Below are positions 36,372-44,940 of a DNA stretch of 64,000 bases, piece by piece. The notes under the pieces are model-generated. The model was not told where the DNA came from, did not search any database, and saw nothing but the letters and a program-made list of their open reading frames with translations. The position numbers were made by a program, and so were the translations under genes. Numbering within the stretch: position 1 is the first letter of the stretch; every line of letters begins with the position of its first letter. This stretch comes from Amycolatopsis sp. NBC_00345 (GTDB lineage Bacteria > Actinomycetota > Actinomycetes > Mycobacteriales > Pseudonocardiaceae). Location of the stretch: positions 5,084,001 through 5,148,000 of the forward strand of contig NZ_CP107995.1 in assembly GCF_036116635.1 (NCBI RefSeq). The letters are read 5' to 3'.

Positions 36372-37933
36372 CGGTCCAGCTCCACCGAATCCTCGGTGAA
36401 GCCCGTGTCCGGACCGGACGCGCCGAAGTCCTCACCGGAGTCGGAGGCGGTGTCCGAGGCGGTGTCCGAGGCGGTGTCCGAGCCGGGAGCGTCGAATTCG
36501 GAGCCGCCGTCCGGCCCGTCACGGCGGATCCGGCGGGCCTCCTTGCGGTCGGTCGCGCCGATGCGCTCGTTGCGCTCCAGCCGCACGTCCGTGCCGCGCC
36601 CGGACAGGTGCACGTGGACGTCGGGGGTCGAGGGCTGCCACTCGAACTGCACGTCGCCGACCGTGACCGGGCTGCCCGGCCGCGCGCCGAGCTTCGCCAG
36701 CTTGTCCTCGACGCCGAGCCGGTTGAGCCGGTCCGCGAGGTAGCCGACGGCCTCGTCGTTGGTGAAGTTGGTCTGCCGGATCCAGCGCTCGGGCCGGGAG
36801 CCGCGCACGATGAACGCGCCCGCCTCCTCGGGGTCGGCCTCGACGGTGAACCCGCTGTCGTCGACGGCGAGCGGCCGCAGCACGATCCGCTCGGCCTCCA
36901 GCACCGGCTGCGCCTCGCGGTACTCCTCGACGACCTTCGACAGTGCGAAGGTGAGCTCCCGCAACCCCTTGCGGGACGCCGTCGACACCGCGAACACCTT
37001 CAGCCCACGGGCCTCGAAGTCCGGGCGGACGAACTCGGCCAGCTCCGCGGCCTCGGGCACGTCGATCTTGTTCAGCACGACCACGCGCGGCCGCTCGTCG
37101 AGCTTGCCGCCGAGGCCCGGTGTGTACTTGGCCAGCTCGGCCTCCAGTGCGTCCACATCGGACAGTGGGTCGCGGCCCGGCTCCAGCGTGGCGCAGTCGA
37201 CCACGTGCACCAGCACGGCGCAGCGCTCGATGTGGCGCAGGAAGTCCAGGCCGAGGCCCTTGCCCTCGGACGCGCCGGGGATCAGGCCGGGCACGTCGGC
37301 CATGGTGAACGCGGTCGCGCCGGCGGTGATCACGCCGAGGTTCGGCACCAGCGTGGTGAACGGGTAGTCGGCGATCTTCGGCTTCGCGGCGGACAGCACC
37401 GAAATCAGCGAGGACTTGCCCGCCGACGGGAAGCCGAGCAGGCCGACGTCGGCCACCGACCGCAGTTCCAGCACCAGGTTGCGGCTCTCCCCCGGCTCGC
37501 CGAGCAGCGCGAACCCAGGCGCCCGGCGGGCCTTGGACGACAGGGAGGCGTTGCCGAGGCCACCGCGGCCGCCCCGGGCGGCGACGAAGGTGGTGCCGAC
37601 GTTCACCAGGTCCGCGACCAGCTCACCGTCCTCGGTGAACACCACGGTGCCGGCGGGGACGTGCATCTCCAGCCCGTCGCCCGCGGCGCCGTTGCGGTTG
37701 CTGCCCTGGCCCATCTTGCCGTTGCCGGCGCGGGCGTGCGGGCGGAAGTGGAAGTCGAGCAGGGTGTGCACGTTCGGGTCGACGACCAGGGTGACGTCGC
37801 CGCCGTTGCCCCCGTTGCCGCCGTCCGGGCCGCCGAGCGGCTTGAACTTCTCGCGGTGCACCGAGGCACAGCCGTTCCCACCGTCGCCGGCGGTCAGATG
37901 GATCACCGCGCGGTCCACGAACCGGGACGCCAT
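36368..37933 (-). CDS. obg: Obg GTPase
   Basis: 521 residues. The glycine-rich Obg fold (GGPDGGNGGNGGDVTLVVD) is followed by the G domain with GFPSAGKSSLISVLSAAKPKIADYPFTT (G1 and switch I), DVPGLI (G3) and NKID (G4), and an OCT domain around residues 350-440. The last 80 residues are acidic and carry three perfect copies of a DTAS-type unit. It associates with the large ribosomal subunit and the stringent response. An intrinsic terminator directly before the gene suggests attenuation between rpmA and obg. Confidence 0.96.
   Translation of the reverse strand: MASRFVDRAVIHLTAGDGGNGCASVHREKFKPLGGPDGGNGGNGGDVTLVVDPNVHTLLDFHFRPHARAGNGKMGQGSNRNGAAGDGLEMHVPAGTVVFTEDGELVADLVNVGTTFVAARGGRGGLGNASLSSKARRAPGFALLGEPGESRNLVLELRSVADVGLLGFPSAGKSSLISVLSAAKPKIADYPFTTLVPNLGVITAGATAFTMADVPGLIPGASEGKGLGLDFLRHIERCAVLVHVVDCATLEPGRDPLSDVDALEAELAKYTPGLGGKLDERPRVVVLNKIDVPEAAELAEFVRPDFEARGLKVFAVSTASRKGLRELTFALSKVVEEYREAQPVLEAERIVLRPLAVDDSGFTVEADPEEAGAFIVRGSRPERWIRQTNFTNDEAVGYLADRLNRLGVEDKLAKLGARPGSPVTVGDVQFEWQPSTPDVHVHLSGRGTDVRLERNERIGATDRKEARRIRRDGPDGGSEFDAPGSDTASDTASDTASDSGEDFGASGPDTGFTEDSVELDR
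36444..36479. repeat. Three 12-bp tandem repeats in the obg 3' end
   Basis: GAGGCGGTGTCC occurs three times without mismatch. On the coding strand it encodes repeated Asp-Thr-Ala-Ser. Copy number could vary in frame by slippage. Confidence 0.9.
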
Positions 37934-37956
37934 GACAACTACCTCTTCCTACACGC

Positions 37957-37999
37957 AAAAACGGTGCGACCATGCTGGGTCTGCCAGCGGCCGCACCGT
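37957..37999 (-). terminator. Intrinsic terminator/attenuator before obg
   Basis: On the minus strand ACGGTGCG pairs with CGCACCGT around a loop holding a smaller CTGG/CCAG hairpin, and is followed directly by TTTTGCG. It ends 24 bases before the obg start, so readthrough from rplU-rpmA would be partial. Confidence 0.75.
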
Positions 38000-38040
38000 G
38001 GGGGTCCGGGGGCTCGGGCCCCCGGGTCAGCACACGTAAC

Positions 38041-38080
38041 GGGCGACGTGGTCCGCGTTTTCCGCGGACACACGTCGCCC
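38041..38080 (-). terminator. Hairpin after rpmA
   Basis: GGGCGACGTG pairs with CACGTCGCCC and, inside it, TCCGCG with CGCGGA, with small bulges. It lies just past rpmA and before the attenuator upstream of obg. It may be a processing site or a 3'-end stabiliser. Confidence 0.6.
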
Positions 38081-38093
38081 AGGATAACGCTCG

Positions 38094-38348
38094 TTACGCG
38101 GGCACGACGATGTTGACCGTCTTGCGGCCACGCTTCGTGCCGAACTCGACCGCACCGGCGGCGAGCGCGAACAGCGTGTCGTCGCCGCCACGGCCGACGT
38201 TCACGCCGGGGTGGAACTTGGTGCCACGCTGGCGGATCAGGATCTCGCCGGCGTTGACTTCCTGGCCGCCGTAGCGCTTCACGCCCAGTCGCTGGGCGTT
38301 GGAGTCGCGACCGTTGCGGGAGCTGGACGCACCCTTCTTGTGAGCCAT
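38094..38348 (-). CDS. rpmA: 50S ribosomal protein L27
   Basis: 84 residues. MAHKKGASSSRNGRDSNAQR is the standard N-terminus reaching toward the peptidyl-transferase centre, followed by GVKRYGGQEVNAGEILIRQRGTKFHPG. There is no firmicute-type N-terminal prepeptide. It follows rplU by 56 bases in one operon. Confidence 0.98.
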   Translation of the reverse strand: MAHKKGASSSRNGRDSNAQRLGVKRYGGQEVNAGEILIRQRGTKFHPGVNVGRGGDDTLFALAAGAVEFGTKRGRKTVNIVVPA

Positions 38349-38404
38349 AGCGTTAAGCCCCTTCTTACAAAGTTTCAGTCTGAAGACTACGAAGATCCGA
38401 AGAA

Positions 38405-38719
38405 CTACTGGGAGATACCGGTGACCTCGACGCGGGTCAGCTTCTGCCGGTGACCCTGGCGCTTGTGGTAGCCGGTCTTGTTCTTGAACTTGTGGATCCG
38501 GATCTTCGGACCCTTGGTCTGCTCGACGACCTTGCCGGTGACCGAGACCTTCGCCAACGCGTCCGCGTCCGTGGTGACCTCGCCACCGTCAACGAACAGC
38601 ACGGCGGGGAAGGTGTGCTCGGTGCCCGGCTCGCCCTCGAGCTTCTCGACCTCGACGACGTCGCCGACGGCCACCTTGTACTGCTTGCCGCCGGTCTTGA
38701 CGATCGCGTACGCCGACAC
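38405..38719 (-). CDS. rplU: 50S ribosomal protein L21
   Basis: 104 residues when started at the GTG that gives MSAYAIVKTGGKQYKVAVGD, the usual N-terminus. An upstream in-frame ATG at 38734 would add five residues but has no ribosome binding site. Moreover, the codons it would use (CAGGAGACT) contain the AGGAGA that serves the GTG. The C-terminal HKFKNKTGYHKRQGHRQ segment binds 23S rRNA. It is the first gene of rplU-rpmA. Confidence 0.96.
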   Translation of the reverse strand: MSAYAIVKTGGKQYKVAVGDVVEVEKLEGEPGTEHTFPAVLFVDGGEVTTDADALAKVSVTGKVVEQTKGPKIRIHKFKNKTGYHKRQGHRQKLTRVEVTGISQ

Positions 38720-38901
38720 GGAAGTCTCCTGCATTGATCTCGGCCCTGTAACTACTAGGCAATCGGGTGGGGGCTGGCGCGGACGGCCCGCCGTGAAGGC
38801 GGTCCAGGTGCTCGCGCAGCGGCCTGCTCTGGTGGCAGGCCGTACTACAGGTTACGTGAGGTTCCCCGGTGGATGGACACCGGGGTCCCCTACGTGGTGG
38901 T
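38720..38901 (-). promoter_or_regulatory. Promoter and structured leader of rplU-rpmA
   Basis: No gene is seen in this gap. On the minus strand TAACCT and TGTAGTAC near 38843-38858 are plausible -10 elements. They are followed by an 8-bp hairpin, CGGCCTGC / GCAGGCCG (38820-38842), and a second GC-rich fold further down. Autoregulatory leaders are common for L21 operons, but no known leader family is recognised here. Confidence 0.45.
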
Positions 38902-41900
38902 TCAGCTCTGCTCCGAGGCGTGCACCGGCGGACCCGCCGGACGCGAAGCCGTGCGGCGCGGACGGCGCCGGGTGCTGCGCGCGGCCGGAGCCGGCACGTC
39001 GACCTCGGGTTCGGCCACGGCGGACTGGTCCGCCCCGGCCGAAGTCTCACTGTACGTCACCGGCTGCTCGGCCGGCTCGGGCTCCGGCGAGGACTCCACG
39101 ACGGGCTCCTCCTGGGGCACCTCGACCTCGTCGGCCGGGCTGGTGACCGGCTGCCCGGCCACCTCCGTGGCCGGCTCCGGGACCGCCGGGGCGGTCTCGT
39201 GGACCTCCGGCGTCTCCGCGGTGTCGGTGACCTCGGGGGCGTGCTCCTCGTGCTCCTCGTGCTCCGGCTTGACCGCCGCGACCTTCGCCGCCTGGGCGAT
39301 CGCCTGCACCGCCGTCACCACGGACTCGCGCTGCTCCGGTGTCGGGGCCGGCTGGACCGGCTCCGCCTTCGGCTCGGCGTGCGGCTGGACGTCCTCGCCC
39401 TTGCCGCGGCCGCCGCGGGACCGGCGGGAGCTCTTGCTCTCGCCACCGCCGCCGCCACCGCCGTGGTTGTGGCCGTTGTTCCCGCCGTTGCCGGTGCCGC
39501 CGCCACCGGTGCGCTGCGGCTCGGTCGAAACGACCACGCCGCGGCCCTTGCAGTGCTCACACGGCGTGGAGAACGCCTCGAGCAGCCCGGTGCCGATCTT
39601 CTTGCGGGTCATCTGGACCAGGCCCAGCGAGGTGACCTCGGCGACCTGGTGGCGCGTGCGGTCGCGGCCGAGGCACTCGGTCAGCCGGCGCAGCACCAGC
39701 TCGCGGTTGGACTCCAGCACCATGTCGATGAAGTCGATCACGATGATGCCGCCGATGTCCCGCAGCCGGAGCTGGCGGACGATCTCCTCCGCCGACTCCA
39801 GGTTGTTGCGGGTCACCGTCTCCTCGAGGTTGCCGCCCGAACCGGTGAACTTGCCGGTGTTGACGTCGATCACCGTCATCGCCTCGGTGCGGTCGATGAC
39901 CAGGTAACCGCCCGAGGGCAGCCAGACCTTGCGGTCGAGGGCCTTGGTGATCTGCTCGTCGATCCGGTGGTCGGCGAACGCGTCGCCGGTCCCGGTGTAG
40001 CGCTTGAGCCTGCTGGTCAGGTCCGGCGCCACGTGCTCGACGTAGGAGTGGATGGTGTCCCAGGCCTTGCCGCCCTGGACCTCGAGCTTCGCGAAGTCCT
40101 CGGTGAACAGGTCGCGCACGACCTTCACCAGCAGGTCGGGCTCTTCGTAGAGCATGGTCGGCGCGCCGCCCTTCTTGGGCTGGCCCGACCCGGCCTTCTC
40201 CTTGATGACGTCCCACTGCGCCTTGAGCCGGCGGACGTCGCGGTCGAGCTCCTCCTCGACGATGCCCTCGGAGGCGGTGCGGATGATGACGCCCGCGTCC
40301 TCCGGGACGATCCGCTTGAGGATGTCCTTGAGCCGGCGCCGCTCGTTCTCCGGCAGCTTGCGGGAGATGCCGGTGGCCCCGCCGGCCGGCACGTAGACGA
40401 GGAAGCGGCCGGGCAGCGAGATCTGCGTGGTCAGCCGGGCGCCCTTGTGCCCCACCGGGTCCTTGGTGACCTGCACCAGCACGCTGTCGCCGGTGGAGAG
40501 CGCCTGCTCGATCTTGCGGGCCTTGCCCTCGAGCCCGGCGGCGTCCCAGTCGACCTCGCCGGCGTACAGCACGGCGTTGCGGCCGCGGCCGATGTCGATG
40601 AACGCGGCCTCCATGCTCGGGAGCACGTTCTGCACCCGGCCGAGGTAGACGTTGCCGACGATCGAGCCGGTGCCCGACGACGTCACGAAGTGCTCGACCA
40701 GCACGCCGTCCTCGAGCACGCCGATCTGCGTCGAGTCGCCCTTCTCGGCGACGACCATGGTGCGCTCCACCGCTTCCCGGCGGGCCAGGAACTCGGCCTC
40801 GGACAGGATCGGCGCGCGGCGGCGGCCCGCCTCGCGGCCGTCACGGCGGCGCTGGCGCTTGGCCTCCAGGCGGGTGGACCCGCGGACGCTGCGCACCTCG
40901 TCGCGGGCCGGGCGCTCGGCGCGCTCGGCGGGCTGCTCGGCCTTGGCCTGGCGGACGTGGGTGACGGTGTTGGGCGGGTCGTCGTTGCCCGAGCCGTCGG
41001 AGCTGTCGTCGTCCCCGCCCTTGCGGCGGCGACGGCGGCGACGGCGCTTGTTGCCGCCCTCGCCGTCGGAGTCGTTGTCGGAGTCGGCGTCGCCGGAGTT
41101 GTCCTCGGACTCGGCCGCGCCGGCGGTCTCGGCCTCGGCGGGCTTGTCGTCCTCGGTGGTGTCGCCACCGCGGCCGCGCTTGCGGCCCTGCGGACGCTCC
41201 GGCTCGTCGGCCGAATCGTCTTCGCCCTCGCCCGAGCCCTCGTCGCCGCCCTTGCCGCGGCCACGGCCCCGGCGGCCACGACGACGGCGACGGCGGCCGG
41301 CGGCCTCGTCACTGTCGTCGTCATCGCGGTTGTCACGGTCGTCGCGCTCGTCGGTGGTCTCTTCGGCCTGGTCCTCGTCGGCCGGCTCCTCGACCACGCC
41401 GAAGAGCGGCGCCGGCTTGGAGCGCGCGGGCTTGGCCGGCGCGGGCTCGGCGTCCGGCGGCAGGAACACCGGGGACGGCGCGGCGAACACCGGCACGTGG
41501 ACCGGGCGCTTGCGGCGGCCGGTGGGGCGCTCGGCCTGCTCCGGGGCGGCGGCCGGTTCGGCCTGCGCTTCGACGGCCGGCTGCTCGGCCGCCGGCTGGT
41601 TGCCGGTCGGCTGCTCGGAGGTCTGCCGGCTGTCGGCGGGCTGCTCGGTGGCCGGCTGCCCGGCCGCGCGGGAGGCCCCGCGGCGCACGGTGCGGCGGCT
41701 GCCGGACTTGGCGGGCGCCTCGGCGGCCGGGGCTTCGACGGCCACTTCGGCGACCGGCGCTTCGGCCGCGGGGGCTTCGGCGGCCGGCGTGGCCTCGGGC
41801 TCGGCCGCGGCGGGCTGCCCGGCCTCGTCGCCGGTGGCCCCGGCGTCGGCGGAGAGCGCCTCGGCGAGGCGGATCGCGACCTCACGGGTCACGCTGGACT

Positions 41901-42081
41901 GCGCACTGCGCGGGCTCTCACCCAGCTCGGTCAGCTTGGCGAGGATGTCGCGGCTGTTCGAGCCCAGCAGCTTGGCGAGCGCGTGCACCCGAAGGCGCGG
42001 CGGCAGCTCACCCAGCGAACTGGTGATGGGTGCGGCGGTGTTCCCGCCGGTCTGATCGGCGGGTGTTTCCGCGTTCGACAT
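38902..42081 (-). CDS. rne: Ribonuclease E/G
   Basis: 1,059 residues. Residues 29-80 (RLRVHALAKLLGSNSRDILAKL...) resemble the N-terminal domain of translation factor IF2. About 350 residues of low-complexity Ala/Glu/Pro, Arg-rich and Asp/Glu-rich sequence follow. The catalytic core spans roughly 440-850: an S1 domain with GRVQNVLPSMEAAFIDIGRG, the DNase I-like subdomain with VIDVNTGKFTG and IVIDFIDM holding the magnesium aspartates, and the zinc-link CEHCKGRG. An acidic tail ends the protein. It initiates mRNA decay and rRNA maturation. A GGAGG site precedes the ATG, and the leader is long, as for many rne genes that autoregulate. Confidence 0.96.
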   Translation of the reverse strand: MSNAETPADQTGGNTAAPITSSLGELPPRLRVHALAKLLGSNSRDILAKLTELGESPRSAQSSVTREVAIRLAEALSADAGATGDEAGQPAAAEPEATPAAEAPAAEAPVAEVAVEAPAAEAPAKSGSRRTVRRGASRAAGQPATEQPADSRQTSEQPTGNQPAAEQPAVEAQAEPAAAPEQAERPTGRRKRPVHVPVFAAPSPVFLPPDAEPAPAKPARSKPAPLFGVVEEPADEDQAEETTDERDDRDNRDDDDSDEAAGRRRRRRGRRGRGRGKGGDEGSGEGEDDSADEPERPQGRKRGRGGDTTEDDKPAEAETAGAAESEDNSGDADSDNDSDGEGGNKRRRRRRRRKGGDDDSSDGSGNDDPPNTVTHVRQAKAEQPAERAERPARDEVRSVRGSTRLEAKRQRRRDGREAGRRRAPILSEAEFLARREAVERTMVVAEKGDSTQIGVLEDGVLVEHFVTSSGTGSIVGNVYLGRVQNVLPSMEAAFIDIGRGRNAVLYAGEVDWDAAGLEGKARKIEQALSTGDSVLVQVTKDPVGHKGARLTTQISLPGRFLVYVPAGGATGISRKLPENERRRLKDILKRIVPEDAGVIIRTASEGIVEEELDRDVRRLKAQWDVIKEKAGSGQPKKGGAPTMLYEEPDLLVKVVRDLFTEDFAKLEVQGGKAWDTIHSYVEHVAPDLTSRLKRYTGTGDAFADHRIDEQITKALDRKVWLPSGGYLVIDRTEAMTVIDVNTGKFTGSGGNLEETVTRNNLESAEEIVRQLRLRDIGGIIVIDFIDMVLESNRELVLRRLTECLGRDRTRHQVAEVTSLGLVQMTRKKIGTGLLEAFSTPCEHCKGRGVVVSTEPQRTGGGGTGNGGNNGHNHGGGGGGGESKSSRRSRGGRGKGEDVQPHAEPKAEPVQPAPTPEQRESVVTAVQAIAQAAKVAAVKPEHEEHEEHAPEVTDTAETPEVHETAPAVPEPATEVAGQPVTSPADEVEVPQEEPVVESSPEPEPAEQPVTYSETSAGADQSAVAEPEVDVPAPAARSTRRRPRRTASRPAGPPVHASEQS

Positions 42082-42598
42082 GTTTCTCCTCCGCCCCCGG
42101 GCGCGTCGGCCGGTTTGCACCGGTGACGACGCGGCCGCGCAGGGGCCCTTTCTGTTTCGTGCCCGCCAGGTGGTGTCCACCGGCGGGAATCCTTGCCAAC
42201 AGCCATGCGGTCCACCGGTCGGCGGGACACGCATGGCAAGGTCTGCTCGGCGGTGCGCCGGTCTGGCTCGCAACCCCTCAGGCCACCCACCACGACGTCG
42301 AGCTGCCCGGCCTCCCGGGTGCGACGCACGTAGTGCCGGTCCGGCACTCCACCGGGCCACTCGCGACGCAGGCGGGATGCCCGTCGCCGAAGCGGCCGAC
42401 CTGAGTATCCCACACCGGGGTGTGCACCCGGTGTACTCGGTGCCACACCCAGGCGACCGGGCGTGCCGCGATCACGCAGCCGGGCGAACTTCGGCGCTTC
42501 GCTTGTCCCGGTGCCGAGGGGTGGCTACCGTGCGGCTCGGGCACGCACGCGCACGTCGCCGCGGTGCCCGGCGTTTCCTGCGTCCGGTGGGAGGTCCG
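42082..42598. other. Long intergenic region with the probable rne 5' leader
   Basis: No gene is evident. On the minus strand GATACT near 42405 could be the rne -10, giving a leader of about 310 bases. Inside the leader GCCATGCG (42202-42209) pairs with CGCATGGC, backed by CTTGCC/GGCAAG. The right half may hold the protease promoter. Open frames through this region have no ribosome binding sites and unusual composition. Confidence 0.5.
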
Positions 42599-44047
42599 GT
42601 GTCCCTGCTGGCGCGGCCGCTGTGGGCGGCCGTGTGCACCGTCGTGACCCTTTCCGGGTGCCTCACCGCCGGCCCGGCAGCGGCCTCGGCCGAAGACTCC
42701 TGCGCGCCCGCGGCACGGTCGCTGCGCTACGTCGTCGCGTTCGACCGCGGCACGGCCGAACCGGACGCGCGCCGGCAGGTCGCGACCGCCTGTGGTGACA
42801 CGACCGTGTACTACCCGCAGATCGCTGTGGCGGTGGCCACATCGGCCGATCCGGAGTTCTCCGCGAATATCGGGACAGACCGGGCATTCAGTGCACAAGC
42901 GACCCGGCTGGCGGCGCAGCGGGCGACCGGGGCCGACGCGGCCCGGCCGCAGCCGGCGCTCGCCCAGCTCTCCCCGACTGACCCGGCCCGGGTGCCGGCG
43001 GCCGACCTGTCCGGCGAGCAGTGGGACATGCGCGCGATCAACGCGCCCGCGGCGCACCGGGTCACCGAGGGCAGCCGTGACGTGGTGGTCGGCGTGCTGG
43101 ACTCCGGCGTCGACCCGCGCCACCCGGACCTCGCGGGCGCGATCGACGCCGAGGACTCCGCGGGCTGCCTGACCGGCGCCGCCGACCCGCGGCCCGCGGC
43201 GTGGCAGCCCACCACTTCGGTGCACGGCACGCACGTGGCCGGCATCATCGCGGCGGCCGACGACAGCCGGGGCGTCACCGGCGTCGCGCCCGGCGTGCGG
43301 ATCGCGTCGGTGAAGGTGATCGACGACCGCGGCAATGCCGACCCGGAAGCGGCCGTCTGCGGCCTGATGTGGTCGGCGGCGCATCACCTGCCGGTGACCA
43401 ACAGCAGCTGGTTCGTGAACCCGTGGTCCCTCTCGTGCGTGCGCGGCGACGACCGCGGCGTGGTGCACGAGGTGCTGGCGCGGGCGGCGGAGTACGCGAC
43501 GTCGGCGGGCACCCTGAACGTCGCGGCCGCGACGAACGAGGCCGTCGACCTGACCCCCTCGGCGCATTCAGGCCTGCCCTCGGACTCCGGCCGGTGCGAG
43601 GCGCTGCCGGCCGGGCTGCGCGACGTGGTGGCGGTCTCCGCCGTCGGCGCGGACCGGGTCAAGGCGGGGTACAGCTCGTACGGCCTCGGCGTGGTCGACG
43701 TCACCGCTCCCGGCGGGGAGGCCGGCCAGTGCGTGGTGTCCACGGTGCCGGGCGGGTACGCGCCGCTGTGCGGCACGTCGATGGCGGCGCCGCACGTGGC
43801 CGGAGTGCTGGCCCTGCTGAAGTCCGCCCATCCGGCCTACTCCCCCGAGAACCTGCGCCACGCCCTGGAAACCCGGACCTCGCCCATGCCGTGCCCCGAC
43901 GACTACGACCTGACCGGCGACGGCGCCCAGGACGCGTACTGCGCGGGCTACGACAACTACAACGGCTTCTACGGCCACGGCATGGCCGACGCGCTGGCCG
44001 CGGTGGAGCCGCCGCAGACCGGGCCGCCCGACACCGCCGTCAGGTGA
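42599..44047 (+). CDS. S8 (subtilisin-family) serine protease, exported, possible lipoprotein
   Basis: 482 residues from a GTG with GGGAGG just upstream. The hydrophobic signal contains TLSGC (Cys21), which fits a lipobox; a Sec-type AAASA site follows at residue 31. The catalytic triad is complete: Asp168 in VVGVLDSGVD, His209 in HGTHVAGI, and Ser394 in GTSMAAPHVAG. The spacing is that of subtilases. Eight cysteines outside the signal suggest disulfides. It may process proteins on the cell surface. Its end overlaps the convergent ABC permease gene by eight bases. Confidence 0.92.
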   Translation: MSLLARPLWAAVCTVVTLSGCLTAGPAAASAEDSCAPAARSLRYVVAFDRGTAEPDARRQVATACGDTTVYYPQIAVAVATSADPEFSANIGTDRAFSAQATRLAAQRATGADAARPQPALAQLSPTDPARVPAADLSGEQWDMRAINAPAAHRVTEGSRDVVVGVLDSGVDPRHPDLAGAIDAEDSAGCLTGAADPRPAAWQPTTSVHGTHVAGIIAAADDSRGVTGVAPGVRIASVKVIDDRGNADPEAAVCGLMWSAAHHLPVTNSSWFVNPWSLSCVRGDDRGVVHEVLARAAEYATSAGTLNVAAATNEAVDLTPSAHSGLPSDSGRCEALPAGLRDVVAVSAVGADRVKAGYSSYGLGVVDVTAPGGEAGQCVVSTVPGGYAPLCGTSMAAPHVAGVLALLKSAHPAYSPENLRHALETRTSPMPCPDDYDLTGDGAQDAYCAGYDNYNGFYGHGMADALAAVEPPQTGPPDTAVR

Positions 44048-44924
44048 GCAGGAGCTTGGCGATCCTCCTCGTGGAGCCCCAGACGCCGAGGCCGGCCAGC
44101 ACCAGCAGGTAGGCCAGGTTGCCGAGCAGGCTCCAGGACAGGAAACCCGACGCGAGGCCGCGCATCAGCTCGATGCCGTGGTAGAGCGGGAAACAGCGGA
44201 CCACCCACTGCAGCGCCTCGGGGTAGACCGACAGCGGGAAGAACGTGGTGGAGAACAGGAACATCGGCATCAGCACGAGCTGGATGTAGTCGAACTGCGA
44301 GGTCGACTTCAGGAAGCTCACCAGCGTGATGCTGATCGCCGAGAACGCGAACGACACCAGCAGCGACACCGGCAGGAGCAGCAGCGCCCACCACGACGTG
44401 AGCAGGCCCATCGCACCCGTGACGGCCATGAAGGCGACCGAGTAGATGCCCCCGCGGAGCATGGCCCAGCCGATCTCGCCGAGGGCGACGTCGAGGGGGC
44501 CGATGGGGGTGGCGAGCATGGCGTCGTAGGTCTTCGCGTAGCGGAGCTTGAAGAACAGGTTGTACGTCGACTCGAAGACGGCGCCGTTCATCGCCGACGA
44601 CGCGAGCAGCGCGGGCGCCACGAAGGCGACGTAGCTCATCGGCCGCCCGTCCGGGCCCGCGACGCTGGTGACGAGCTTGCCGAACCCGACCTGGAACGCG
44701 ACCAGGTAGAACAGCGGCTCGAAGACCCCGGACAGCAGGATCATCCAGGACCGGCTGTAGACCGTGAGCGCCCGCTCGATCAGCGCGCTCGCCCGGCCGC
44801 TGTACAGGCCCGGCGGCAGGACGCGCAGCATCAGGCCGCGCCGCTCGGGGGCGTCGAGCAGGGTCATCGGTTCACCGGCTTTCGGGACGGGCACAGGGAC
44901 CTGGGGCGCAGGGGTCTGGGGCAC
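44040..44924 (-). CDS. ABC-2 type transporter permease (second permease)
   Basis: 294 residues with six predicted helices and the ABC-2 pattern (LSGVFEPLFYLVAFQVGFG, then TYDAMLATPIGPLDVALGE, LMPMFLFSTTFFPLSVYP). An in-frame ATG 19 codons in (44867) is an alternative start; neither has a strong ribosome binding site. With the upstream permease and ATPase genes it forms a heterodimeric exporter of the lipo-oligosaccharide/drug (DrrB/NodJ-like) type. Confidence 0.9.
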   Translation of the reverse strand: MPQTPAPQVPVPVPKAGEPMTLLDAPERRGLMLRVLPPGLYSGRASALIERALTVYSRSWMILLSGVFEPLFYLVAFQVGFGKLVTSVAGPDGRPMSYVAFVAPALLASSAMNGAVFESTYNLFFKLRYAKTYDAMLATPIGPLDVALGEIGWAMLRGGIYSVAFMAVTGAMGLLTSWWALLLLPVSLLVSFAFSAISITLVSFLKSTSQFDYIQLVLMPMFLFSTTFFPLSVYPEALQWVVRCFPLYHGIELMRGLASGFLSWSLLGNLAYLLVLAGLGVWGSTRRIAKLLLT

Positions 44925-44940
44925 AGCAACGGCCGGGGCA

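Noticed and set aside
36444..36479. Tandem repeats as a CRISPR array
   Set aside because: Units are 12 bp, directly adjacent with no spacers, and encode protein.
38720..38901. A known L21 leader RNA
   Set aside because: Hairpins are present but no conserved element of a described leader could be recognised.
38869..42126. Very long open frame on the plus strand across the RNase E/G gene
   Set aside because: It is the GC-skew shadow of rne: no ribosome binding site, a repetitive Leu/Gly/Val/Arg product and no recognisable domain.
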